DNA of 38,559 bases from Pseudomonas mosselii (GTDB lineage Bacteria > Pseudomonadota > Gammaproteobacteria > Pseudomonadales > Pseudomonadaceae): the NCBI RefSeq assembly GCF_003205295.1, contig NZ_QJRP01000040.1:1-38559 (forward strand). The letters are read 5' to 3'. The notes under the pieces were generated by a model. That model made no database searches, was not told where the DNA came from, and worked only from the letters and a program-made list of their open reading frames with translations. The stretch's first letter is position 1. Each line of letters starts with the position of its first letter. Positions 10,001 through 15,699 of the stretch are shown here, piece after piece. A program made the translations under genes and the position numbers.

Positions 10001-10553
10001 ACAGCGGGTCGTCCGGTTGCAGCGGGATGAACACCATCTGGCTGCTGCTCTTGGTGACCAGGTCCAGGCCGTGGTCGAAGAACTGACCAAAGAAGGTCAT
10101 CCAGGCGTTGAAGCCGGCGGTCAGACCGGCATCCGGCGACTGGTTGGGAATGAAGAACACCTCTTTGTCATCGGCGGTGCCGAACACCCCGTCGATGCCG
10201 GGGCTGAGCACCGGGGCGGCGCCGCCGTTGGCATCGACCGCGGCCGGGTTGTTGGCGGTCTGGTCGACGATCAGGTTGCTGATGGTGCGCGGCTGGCTGT
10301 CGCTCACCGTGCCGGTGCCGGAATACGCCGCGCGGTACTGGGCATCCATCAAGCGCAGGAAGGCGTTGTCCGAGGCGCCGAACTCGCTTTGCCCGGTCAC
10401 CAGGTTGTTGTAGCTGCCGTCGACGGTGCGCAGGCCGAACGGCACCTGGCTGTTGGGCAGCAAGTCGATGAGGCTGGCGCCCTGGGCGTGGGCCTCGGCG
10501 ATGAAGATCTGCTGGAGGATGAATTGCAGGTCGGACTTGCTGAAATTGGCCAT
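1..10553 (-). CDS. pehA: Giant secreted animal-heme-peroxidase / RTX protein (PehA-like), 3' end cut off by window
   Basis: Open from ATG 10553 to the left edge, at least 3517 codons; AGAGGT lies 8 nt before the start. The N-terminus (MANFSKSDLQF) has no signal peptide, as expected for type I secretion. Peroxidase domain 1 spans about residues 100-760: distal motif FGQFFDHG with Asp160-His161, then GERLFQAAR, then proximal motif YRFGHSML with His550. Domain 2 repeats this with His1699 and His2084. RTX nonapeptides (GGxGxDxxx) follow each domain (near 905-990 and 2435-2520) and fill the C-terminus from about 3160. Ig-like modules lie near 1400-1480 and 2865-3157. Motifs of form GxDGxxGTxDD occur at least ten times inside the peroxidase domains; these match the PERCAL calcium motif described for bacterial members of this family. 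Known relatives are P. putida PehA proteins of about 3600 residues. Role: extracellular calcium-dependent heme peroxidase (family inference). The divergent type I exporter is its likely secretion system. Confidence 0.93.
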   Translation of the reverse strand, partial: MANFSKSDLQFILQQIFIAEAHAQGASLIDLLPNSQVPFGLRTVDGSYNNLVTGQSEFGASDNAFLRLMDAQYRAAYSGTGTVSDSQPRTISNLIVDQTANNPAAVDANGGAAPVLSPGIDGVFGTADDKEVFFIPNQSPDAGLTAGFNAWMTFFGQFFDHGLDLVTKSSSQMVFIPLQPDDPLYVANSPTNFMVLPRAVRTAGADGVVGTADDGQPNTTSPFVDQSQTYSSHPSHQVFLREYALDAAGHPVATGRLITNRDLGADGKFGTSDDGNGENGGMATWAVVKAQARDILGINLTDADVHRVPLLATDAYGNFLRGPNGMPQVVIRVGNGADGIAGTADDVTQLVEGNRAAPISLVNAVSSGHGFLDDIAHNAEPVLVGGVLQADADSAVGNAQPMGPGGNNLTYDNELLDAHYIAGDGRVNENIGLTAVHHVFHAEHNRLVQQTKDTILVSGDLAFLNEWLIDDVAALPATPAEVAALVWNGERLFQAARFGTEMQYQHLVFEEFARTIQPQIDEFLAPSGYDTSINPAILAEFAHVVYRFGHSMLTETVDRFDPAFNPILSDPDNPDQQLGLIAAFLNPLAFAGSGATADEAAGAIIRGVTRQLGNEIDEFVTEALRNNLLGLPLDLPALNLARGRDTGIPSLNEARREFYAMTGDSQLKPYISWVDFADHLKHPASLVNFIAAYGTHASITSATTLVDKRAAALALVLGGSGAPSDRLDFLNGSGAWANVTKAGKDGVLGTADDLSGVTVTGVDAIDFWVGGLAEQKMPFGGMLGSSFNFVFETQLEALQNGDRFYYLSRTAGLNFGAELENNSFAKLIMANSDVTHLSNTVFLTPSFTLEVNQANQFTGLGADGRADPTGGIEINGVEIVPLVIRDNPDTVGPDDNYLHYTGEDHVVLGGTSGDDIILSGEGDDTLYGDGGNDYLEGGAGNDAVLGGAGDDIITDSFGDNRLEGNAGNDVIVAGSMLAAGNLILGGDGQDFIITTEDISTTFGGQGDDFILGAKTNLPPTGNEGDDWIEKGTQDGAPGDNFAPLLTDEVVGNDIFVGGGGFDEMIGEGGDDIFVGSDAQDKMDGMSGFDWITYKNDQVGVTADLSLAALAQPHGNAPNQNAGVFNPVGASPASILDRFAEVEGLSGSRFADVLKGDDVDAVTILNHGGTTGSALSNVALIRGLAQFLADAGLPTTGFATGNILLGGNGSDLIEGRGGDDLIDGDKWLNVRIAVYAADDVDHTGPEIASFDSMVEMIPFMLDRTYNPGQLKAIREILPGTSTGGAAFDTAVFSGVQAEYVVTQDTRGTADLADDVWTVADTVAGRDGTDTLLHIERLQFADAQRVLVPGLNAQPTGSPSLSDGNGGAITVGDILSVSMAGVRDGDNVTAGNPLGTLVNASVSYYWQFEADPGSGVFEDIILLPAGDLAFQSADGTAFKVSPDLVGLSLRVKAIYQDAHGTTEVLFSAPTSVVEAGAPVVPTVPTPVVDASAGGEGLHMVRSDLNFILAQIKIAEADAAGQDILSLIPNIRAPLGLRAVDGSNNNLMNLNGHDHTEYGAADNVFPRLTDPVFNAAEGAPAGFFGPGSPAIPGSSYQQTSGYVFDSQPRTISNLIVDQTSNNPAAYASAYDPGANGVLDFGTPGNDDQLKDGVRVVASPGMDGQFGTGDDHDVFLFENTSADAGLSAPFNAWMTFFGQFFDHGLDLVTKGGSGTIFIPLQPDDPLYVPGGAANFMVLTRATNLPGPDGILGNADDIHEHTNTTTPFVDQNQTYSSHPSHQVFLRGYQLTASGPVATGRLITNRDLGADGKFGTGDDSEIGGMATWKVVKAQANDILGIHLTDADVDNVPLLATDAYGNFIKGPHGYPMVVMKGADGLGGTADDVLVEGNPLAPIDLTNAVRTGHQFLADIAHNAVPVSIGGVLAPDADSATGNAVPVNPHTGANLAYDNELLDAHYIAGDGRVNENIGLTAVHAIFHSEHNRLVAQTQDTVLDSGDLAFLNEWLLTPVSALPASQAEIDALMWNGERLFQAAKFGTEMQYQHLVFEEFARTIQPRVDLFFAPTQVYDVDLDASIVAEFAHTVYRFGHSMLTETVDRFDIDFKVIGDPASANPEQQMGLIAAFLNPLAYAASGVTPEEATSAIVRGVTRQAGNEIDEFVTEALRNNLLGLPLDLPAINIARGRDVGIPSLNAVRRDIFGQTGDTQLKPYTSWVDLVQHLKHPESLINFIAAYGTHGSITSATTLDGKRAAALALVFGGADAPSDRLDFLNGSGSWANVTLAGKDGVLGTVDDLKGVTVTGVDAIDLWIGGLAEAKTPFGGMLGSTFNFVFENQLEKLQDGDRFYYLERTAGLSMNAELESNSFAKLIMANTSATHLPGLVFSDPGFYLELDRSKQYNDGLGNADPLGDNGQQVVFRDSPLTVGPDSNYIRYAGDQHIVLGGTQGDDILVSSEGDDTVWGDGGNDRIEGGYGNDQLRGGAGDDIISDMGGDDNIQGGDGNDVLHGGNGVNLIIGGFGNDFIVTGEDASEAIGGQGNDFILGSKANEQDMGNEGDDWIEKGTSDGAPGDNFDPLGNDPVIGNDVFVGGNENDKFNGEGGDDIMVGSLGFGDRYIGGSGYDWATFKGLAQGVTVDYSDRFFDVPPVPGSGASALVRFDIMEGLSGSAHGDFLRGDNEDATSLPTAGATGSVLTNISLINGLAGLLPAGATFYDGGNIILGGSGSDLIEGRGGDDILDGDKWLNVRISVRANSDGSGPEIASFDSMEPMVPLMLKGTYNPGQLVIVREILSGTDQYDTALFSGIATDYRIVVEGNTVIVTDTVVGRDGVDRLTGIERLQFADGAQASGVGSAVNNGPSGHLAIVDDATGLRDDTPVAGQLLRVSDLAVHDADNQGASNPSGALSGPVAYYWQVENIPGTGVYEDITFVAAGEVSRAIGSTYRVADDVAGLNIRVRAVYQDAKGTLEIVDSSANSAPSSGPAVAGLLVQNQVLSANPATIVDADGIGSAPFTFQWQMNNGAGWVDIAGATASTFTLGQPQVGQHVRVQVGYVDTFGVAERAASDILGPVANVNDAPTGTVLISDTTPDQGQLLTASTAGIADLDGLGAFSFQWQQGVGGNFVDIAGATTASYTPGFAQGNQQLRVIVRYTDGFGAQETVTSAATTAVRLLTGVTLVGTNAANTLTGGAGNDVLRGLGGNDTLNGLGAVDQLFGGAGNDILNGGDDGDFLFGEDGNDTLNGGVGADAMDGGLGNDTFVVDNAGDSVVEAAGGGTDLVQTSLLSYQLGANVENLTFTGSGNFTGFGNALANTLTGGAGNDQLDGGAGGDRMVGGAGNDTYVVDSTSDVVVEAGGGGIDTVLTALASYSLSANVENLTYTGVGNFVGTGNGLNNVITGGAGNDTLSGDGGNDTLVGNAGNDTLNGDAGNDQLIGGLGADSLNGGGGDDSLDGGDGDDSLNGGVGNDTLQAGAGNDNLDGGVGIDVVVGGDGNDTVLGGGGNDVVQGGNGNDFVDGGAGDDIVSGGAGND
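1690..6066 (-). repeat. Internal duplication unit 2 of pehA
   Basis: This is the second tandem unit. It begins at VRSDLNFILAQ, which parallels the extreme N-terminus of unit 1, and carries peroxidase residues His1699 and His2084, its own RTX block at about 2990-3251 and a following Ig-like module. Catalytic motifs are intact in both units, so neither copy looks decayed. The right-hand limit is approximate. Confidence 0.82.
2990..3251 (-). repeat. RTX calcium-binding nonapeptide block 2
   Basis: Glycine/aspartate nonapeptides follow peroxidase domain 2 (LGGTQGDD, SEGDDTVWGDGGND, GGYGND, GGAGDD). They sit in the same relative place as block 1, consistent with the tandem duplication. Further degenerate repeats continue to about 2720. 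Confidence 0.85.
6110..10553 (-). repeat. Internal duplication unit 1 of pehA (peroxidase + RTX + Ig-like)
   Basis: This is the first of two tandem units within the giant gene. It contains an N-terminal SDLQFIL segment, a peroxidase domain with His161 and His550, an RTX block and an Ig-like module. It aligns throughout with 1690-6066 at an offset of about 4.6 kb. Bases 9001-9063 and 4402-4464 are identical over 63 nt. Confidence 0.85.
7580..7833 (-). repeat. RTX calcium-binding nonapeptide block 1
   Basis: Tandem GGxGxDxxx-type repeats follow peroxidase domain 1 (for example LGGTSGDD, GEGDDTLYGDGGND, GGAGND). Repeats of this kind bind calcium and fold as a parallel beta-roll after export. 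A looser set of related motifs follows near 7290-7410. Confidence 0.85.
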
Positions 10554-11211
10554 GATGGTTGACCTCTGTCTGTCGGGAGCGAGGCGCAGGCGCCCGTCGC
10601 GCCCGGTCGGTGGCGTGCACGGTCATGCGGTTCGGTTTTTTTATGGCGAATACGGGCGCGCAACCGCGTTACCCGTCGTGCGGGCTACATGCCTCGGATT
10701 CGCGAAGGTTCAGGGCTCGCCGTCGCTCAGGCGCGGCGCCCCCGGGCCCGGGGCGGGCCATGGTTTCTCGAATGGCAGGGGAACGTCCTGTAGAGCCCAT
10801 TCACTCGGTACAAGAACAGGAGACGAGCCATGTTCTGCTCCCACAGGAATGTCGACAAGGATTCGCGAGGGGTCCGGGCGACAGCAGGCCTGCGGCGAAA
10901 GTTCCCACGAACTGATTAAGACTAAAGTTGCGCGGCAAAATATTGTCAATATCTCGTCAGCAAAAAATGTCGCGCATCGATAATGCTTATCAAGCCACTG
11001 TTTTTAATAGGAACTTGAAGGAATCCATAGAGCAAAAAGATATTACAAGATGTTTCTACGCAACCTACTCTGCTGCTTGTGGGCGCCCTGCAGCGTATTC
11101 GGAATAACCCGCCAAAAGAGCGACAGACCTTCTGCAGGCCAGCAACCACAAGGCTTTTAGCCCGACCACCGCAACGGCGGCCGGCATTTTGCGCAGAGGG
11201 AGGCTCCCCCG
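10554..11211. promoter_or_regulatory. Divergent control region between pehA and its exporter
   Basis: No convincing gene is present in these 658 bp. The middle, about 10935-11045, is strikingly AT-rich for this genome and holds two palindromes: ATATTGTCAATAT at 10940-10952 and GATAATGCTTATC at 10979-10991, the latter resembling half of a Fur box. The exporter leader at 11162-11184 contains a 10-bp stem with a 3-nt loop, perfect on the minus strand if G-U pairs are allowed. Promoters for both directions presumably lie here; exact -10 and -35 boxes could not be assigned with confidence. Confidence 0.5.
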
Positions 11212-12948
11212 ATGACCAGGCAGACAGGTACCCGCTCCGAGCTGGCCGAGGCACTGTTTCAACTGCGACGCAGTTTCTATGCCCTGGCGGTGTTCAGCGG
11301 GGTGATAAACGTCATGATGTTGACGCCTGCCGTGTACATGCTGCAGGTGTACGACCGCGCGCTGGTCAGCCGCAACCTCACGACCCTGGGCATGCTGACG
11401 GTGCTGGTGGTGGGGCTGTTCCTGCTGATGACCACCCTGGAGATGCTGCGCAGCCGGGTGCTGGTGCGGGTCGGCAACCGCCTGGACATGGCGCTCAACC
11501 GACGCCTGTTCAGCGCCGCCTTCGAGCGCAACCTCAGCCGTGCCGGCGGCAGCCCCGGCCAGGCCCTGCAGGACCTGGCGCAGGTGCGTCAGTTCCTCAC
11601 CGGCAACGGCCTGTTCGCCTTTTTCGACGCGCCCTGGACACCGATCTACCTGCTCGTCGCCTACCTGATCCACCCGCTGCTCGGCCTGGTCACGCTGGTC
11701 GGCTCGCTGATCCTCGCGGCACTGGCCTGGCTCACCGAAAAGGCCACCAAGCAGCCCCTGGGCGAGGCCAACCACGCCGCCCTCGCCTGCGCTCACTACG
11801 CCAACAACAACCTGCGCAACGCCGAGGTGATCGAGGCCATGGGCATGCTGGCGTCGATCAGCCAGCGCTGGTTCCAGAGCCACCTGCGCATCCTGCAGAT
11901 GCAGACCCTGGCCTCCGACCGCGCCGCCGTCATCGGCAGCATCGGGCGCTTCGTGCGCATCACCCTGCAGTCGCTGATCCTCGGCACCGGGGCCCTGCTG
12001 GCGATCGAGGGCAAGATCACCCCGGGCATGATGATCGCCTGCTCGATCCTGACCGGCCGGGCCCTGGGCCCGGTAGAGCAGGTGATCGCCGCGTGGAAGC
12101 CGTTGCTCGGCTGCCGCCTGGCCTGGGGCCGGCTCAACGGCTTGCTGCAGGACTATCCGCAGCGCCCGCCGAGCATGTCGCTGCAACGGCCGCTGGGCAT
12201 GCTGGCGGTGGAGAACGTGTATGCCGGCGCGCCCGGCACCGGCAGCACCATCCTGCGCGGTGTCAGTCTGGGCCTGACCCCGGGTGAGAGCCTCGGGGTG
12301 ATCGGCCCGTCCGCCTCGGGCAAGTCGACCCTGGCGCGGTTGCTGGTCGGGGTGTGGCCGGCCCAGGCCGGCAAGGTGCGCCTGGACGGCGCCGACATCT
12401 TCACCTGGAACAAGCGTGAACTGGGCCCCTGGCTCGGCTACCTGCCCCAGGATGTCGAGCTGTTCGAAGGCAGCATCGCCGACAACATCGCCCGCTTCGC
12501 CGAGGTGGACAGCGAGGCGGTGATCCGCGCCGCCAAAAGCGCCGGCGTGCACGACATGATCCTGCGCTTTGCCCAAGGCTACGACACCCGCCTGGACAGC
12601 GACGGCGGCCCGCTGTCCGGCGGTCAGAAGCAGCGTATCGCCCTGGCCCGCGCGCTGTACGGCGAACCCAACCTGATCGTGCTGGACGAACCGAACGCCA
12701 ACCTCGACGACCTCGGCGAGAAGGCCCTGGTCGACGCCCTGGCCGAACTCAAGGGCCGCGGCGCCACGGTGGTGCTGATCTCGCACCGCCCCAACGTGCT
12801 CTGCGCCGTCGACAAGGTGCTGATGCTGCGCGACGGCGCCGTGCAGATGCTCGGCAGCCGTGAAGAAGTGTTCGCCGCCCTGCGCACGGCCAGCGTGATC
12901 CCCGCTGGCGCCGCGACCCCGCTGGCCGCCGTCAAGGTACGGGAGTGA
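11212..12948 (+). CDS. Type I secretion ABC transporter/permease (HasD/PrtD type)
   Basis: 578 residues, the normal length for HasD/PrtD/AprD exporters. An N-terminal membrane domain with several hydrophobic helices (about residues 20-300) is followed by a nucleotide-binding domain with Walker A GPSASGKST at 365-373, signature LSGGQKQ at 468-474 and Walker B LIVLDEPNANLD. There is no C39 peptidase-like N-terminal extension, so it belongs to the class serving RTX substrates with C-terminal signals. AGAGGGAGG lies 8 nt before ATG 11212. It is the first gene of an operon with the fusion protein (6-nt gap) and the outer-membrane protein, divergent from pehA, whose product is its likely substrate. 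It acts in the inner membrane, powering one-step export. Confidence 0.95.
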   Translation: MTRQTGTRSELAEALFQLRRSFYALAVFSGVINVMMLTPAVYMLQVYDRALVSRNLTTLGMLTVLVVGLFLLMTTLEMLRSRVLVRVGNRLDMALNRRLFSAAFERNLSRAGGSPGQALQDLAQVRQFLTGNGLFAFFDAPWTPIYLLVAYLIHPLLGLVTLVGSLILAALAWLTEKATKQPLGEANHAALACAHYANNNLRNAEVIEAMGMLASISQRWFQSHLRILQMQTLASDRAAVIGSIGRFVRITLQSLILGTGALLAIEGKITPGMMIACSILTGRALGPVEQVIAAWKPLLGCRLAWGRLNGLLQDYPQRPPSMSLQRPLGMLAVENVYAGAPGTGSTILRGVSLGLTPGESLGVIGPSASGKSTLARLLVGVWPAQAGKVRLDGADIFTWNKRELGPWLGYLPQDVELFEGSIADNIARFAEVDSEAVIRAAKSAGVHDMILRFAQGYDTRLDSDGGPLSGGQKQRIALARALYGEPNLIVLDEPNANLDDLGEKALVDALAELKGRGATVVLISHRPNVLCAVDKVLMLRDGAVQMLGSREEVFAALRTASVIPAGAATPLAAVKVRE

Positions 12949-12954
12949 CCGATC

Positions 12955-14292
12955 ATGATCCATTCCATGCAAACCGAACTGCTTCCGGCCGACGCCAACC
13001 CGATCGACCTCGACGTCGGCAAACCCGTGCGCTGGGGCCTGTGGCTGGTGCTCGCCGGCTTCGGCGGTTTCCTCCTGTGGTCATGGCTGGCGCCCCTGGA
13101 CGCCGGTGTGGTCGCCACCGGCACGGTCAAGGTCACCAGCAACCGCAAGGCCGTGCAGCACCTGACCGGCGGCACCGTCGAAGCGATCCTGGTGCACGAG
13201 GGTGAGCGGGTGAACAAAGGCCAGGCGCTGGTGCGCCTCGACGCCCTGCATGCGCTGGCCGAGCAAGGCGCAGTCAGCGCCCAGTACATCGTCAGCAAGA
13301 CCGTGGAGAATCGCCTGGAGGCCGAACGCGACGGCCACGACACGGTAACCTTCGCCCCTGCCCTGCTGCGCCAGTTCGAAGACGACCCGCGCCTTTTGGC
13401 GGCCATGGACCTGCAACAGCACCTGCTGGCGACCCGGCGCGCGGGTCTGGCCGGCGAGATCGGCATCCTCGAGGAGAACCTCGCCGCCTCGGCGGTGCAG
13501 CTCAAGGGCCTGCAGCAGGTGTATGGCGCCCGCGCCTCGCAGATCGGCTTCCTCGGCCAGGAACTGCAAGGCACGCGCATGCTCGCGGCCGAAGGCTATG
13601 TACCGCGCAACCGCCTGCTGGAGCTTGAGCGCAGCAACGCCGACCTCTCCGCCGGCCAGGCCGAGAACCTCAACAACATCGCCCGGGTGCGCAGCCAGAT
13701 CAACGAGCTCAGGCTGCGCGTCCTGCAGCGCCGCCACGACTACCTCAAGGAGGTGCAGTCGCAGCTGACCGACACCGCCAAGGAAAGCACCACCCTGGCC
13801 GACCGCCTGCGCGCCCTGGACTACGAAGTGACCCATACGATCATCCGCGCGCCCATCGACGGCATGGTCCAGGCCTTGAGCATCGCCACCGTCGGCGGGG
13901 TGGTCCAGCCCGGCAGCCGGATCATGGAGATCGTCCCGCTCGACGAGCCGCTGCAGGTCGACGCGATGATCCCGGTGCAGGCCATCGACCGCATGACCCC
14001 GGGCCTGGCCGTGGACATCGCCTTCCCCGCCTTCAACCACGCCAGCACGCCGAACATTCCCGGGCGCGTGCTGACCGTCTCCGCCGACCGCCTGCTCGAC
14101 GAGGAGAGCAAGCAGCCGTTCTACCTGGCCCAGGTGGAGGTCACGGCCGACGGCATGGCTTTGCTTGGCAGCAACCATATCCGCCCCGGCATGCCCGCCA
14201 CCGTCACCATCAAGACCGGCGAGCGCAACCTGCTGAGCTACCTGCTCAAACCCCTGCTCGAACGCGTCGACGCCGCGTTCAAGGAGCAATGA
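12955..14292 (+). CDS. Type I secretion membrane fusion protein (HlyD/HasE/PrtE family)
   Basis: 445 residues. One N-terminal transmembrane helix (about 25-45, LWLVLAGFGGFLLWSW) is followed by a lipoyl-like half motif (GTVKVTSNRKAVQHLTGG), a long coiled-coil hairpin rich in Leu/Gln/Glu (about 90-280) and a C-terminal beta-barrel part containing VIRAPIDG-like sequence (IIRAPIDGMVQAL). This order is typical of HlyD-family adaptors that bridge the ABC exporter and a TolC channel across the periplasm. A second in-frame ATG at 12967 is possible. It begins 6 nt after the ABC gene and ends 1 nt before the outer-membrane gene, so all three are almost certainly co-transcribed. Confidence 0.95.
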   Translation: MIHSMQTELLPADANPIDLDVGKPVRWGLWLVLAGFGGFLLWSWLAPLDAGVVATGTVKVTSNRKAVQHLTGGTVEAILVHEGERVNKGQALVRLDALHALAEQGAVSAQYIVSKTVENRLEAERDGHDTVTFAPALLRQFEDDPRLLAAMDLQQHLLATRRAGLAGEIGILEENLAASAVQLKGLQQVYGARASQIGFLGQELQGTRMLAAEGYVPRNRLLELERSNADLSAGQAENLNNIARVRSQINELRLRVLQRRHDYLKEVQSQLTDTAKESTTLADRLRALDYEVTHTIIRAPIDGMVQALSIATVGGVVQPGSRIMEIVPLDEPLQVDAMIPVQAIDRMTPGLAVDIAFPAFNHASTPNIPGRVLTVSADRLLDEESKQPFYLAQVEVTADGMALLGSNHIRPGMPATVTIKTGERNLLSYLLKPLLERVDAAFKEQ

Positions 14293-14293
14293 G

Positions 14294-15622
14294 ATGAATC
14301 GCCATTGCCTTGGCCTGTGCCTGCTGACGCTGTCGTTGCCGGCCGGCGCCATGGACCTCAAGCAGGCCTGGGACCTGCTGCAGTACCAGGGGCCGATCTA
14401 CCGCGCCGCGGTGCATGAACAGCAGGCCGGCCTGGAAAACCGCGCCATCGGCCAGGCCGGCCTGCTGCCGCAGGTCAACGCCTCGGCCTACGCCAACCGC
14501 ATCGACGGCAGCCAGCGCCAGCACGGCATCGACAACGACCTCGACTATGACGCCACCGGCGCCAACCTGCGCCTGCGCCAGCCGCTGTTCAACAAGCAGA
14601 AGATGGCCGAATACCGACAGGGCCAGCAACGCGCCGACTACAGCGTGGCGGTGTTCGACGCCAAGAGCCAGGACGCCGCCGTGCGCCTGGCCGACAGCTA
14701 CTTCGACGTGCTCCTGGCCAGCGAGACCATCACCCTGGCCCGGGCCAAGCTCGGTGCCTTCGAGGAGCAGCTCGGCTCGGCCAGGCGACGCATGCAGCTG
14801 GGGGCCGGCACCATCACCGACATCGACGAATCCCTGGCCCGGCGCGACCTCGCCGAGGCCGAACTGATCGAGGCCCAGGACAACCTGGCCAACGCCAGGC
14901 GCAAGCTGGCCGAATACATCGGTGAGACACCCACGTCGCTGACCACCCTGCAAGCGGACTTCGCCACCCCGCCGCTGCTCCCGGACAACCTGCGCGACTG
15001 GCTGGCCAGGGCCCAGGCAAACAGCCCGGTGATCCAGGCGCGCCGGCACGGCTATGTGCTGGCCGAGGAAGAGGTCAAGCGCGCCAAGGCCGGCCACTGG
15101 CCGACCCTAGACTTCGTCGCCGGCTACACCGCTGGCAAGAGCCAGTCGATCTCCGAGCTGAACCAGCGCAACCACTACAGTTCGATCGGCCTGGAGCTGA
15201 ACATCCCGCTGTACAGCGGCGGCGGCGTCAGCGCGCTGAGCCGCCAGGCCAGCGCCAACAGCGCCAAGGCCCTGGACGAGCTCGATGCCACGCGACAGGA
15301 AGTCATCACTGGCACCACCCGCGAGTTTCGCGGCGTGCAAAGCGGCGCCCTGCGCGTGCACGCGCTGGAAAAGGCGGTGGCCTCCAACGAACGCTCGCTG
15401 CTGTCGGCACGCAAGGGTTTCAGTGCCGGCGGCACCAGCACCAACGCCGATGTGCTCGACGCCGAGGAGCTGCTGTTCGTGGCACGGCATGACCTGTTCG
15501 AGGCCAAGCTGCGCTACCTGATGTCGCGCCTGCGCCTGGCCTCGGCGGTGGGCAGCCTGGGGGATGACGACATCGACCAGATCAACCGGTACCTGGGGCC
15601 GGAGTTGTTGGTGAACAACTAG
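14294..15622 (+). CDS. Type I secretion outer-membrane channel (TolC family)
   Basis: 442 residues with a signal peptide ending near Ala19 (SLPAGA, then MDLKQAWD). The mature protein has the repeated Ala/Gln/Leu-rich helical layout of TolC/OEP channels, including LRLRQPLFN in the first repeat and IPLYSGGG in the second, where these proteins form beta-barrel strands. AAGGAG lies just before the start, overlapping the end of the fusion-protein gene. It would form the outer-membrane tunnel for the exporter. It is last in the operon; the next gene starts about 78 nt later and encodes an unrelated lipoprotein. Confidence 0.94.
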   Translation: MNRHCLGLCLLTLSLPAGAMDLKQAWDLLQYQGPIYRAAVHEQQAGLENRAIGQAGLLPQVNASAYANRIDGSQRQHGIDNDLDYDATGANLRLRQPLFNKQKMAEYRQGQQRADYSVAVFDAKSQDAAVRLADSYFDVLLASETITLARAKLGAFEEQLGSARRRMQLGAGTITDIDESLARRDLAEAELIEAQDNLANARRKLAEYIGETPTSLTTLQADFATPPLLPDNLRDWLARAQANSPVIQARRHGYVLAEEEVKRAKAGHWPTLDFVAGYTAGKSQSISELNQRNHYSSIGLELNIPLYSGGGVSALSRQASANSAKALDELDATRQEVITGTTREFRGVQSGALRVHALEKAVASNERSLLSARKGFSAGGTSTNADVLDAEELLFVARHDLFEAKLRYLMSRLRLASAVGSLGDDDIDQINRYLGPELLVNN

Positions 15623-15699
15623 ATCGAGATACAGCCCGCGACATCGGCCCACAGTTTGGCGATACTGCTCAGCCCTCATCCATGAAAAGGACTTCGCTG

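Noticed and set aside
1155..10562. Long plus-strand open frames opposite pehA (1155-4631, 4632-5801 and 5898-10562, up to 1554 codons).
   Set aside because: They are antisense shadows of the GC-rich, repeat-bearing pehA frame. Their translations are low-complexity Val/Gly/His/Asp mixes without domains, while the opposite strand encodes intact peroxidase and RTX motifs.
10559..10915. A 118-codon plus-strand frame in the pehA-exporter control region.
   Set aside because: It is Arg/Pro/Gly-rich, has no ribosome site or domain, and overlaps the pehA leader.
11065..12972. A 635-codon minus-strand frame opposite the ABC exporter.
   Set aside because: The plus strand carries Walker A, signature and Walker B motifs in the correct order. 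The antisense product is Gln/His/Gly-rich with no recognisable domain.
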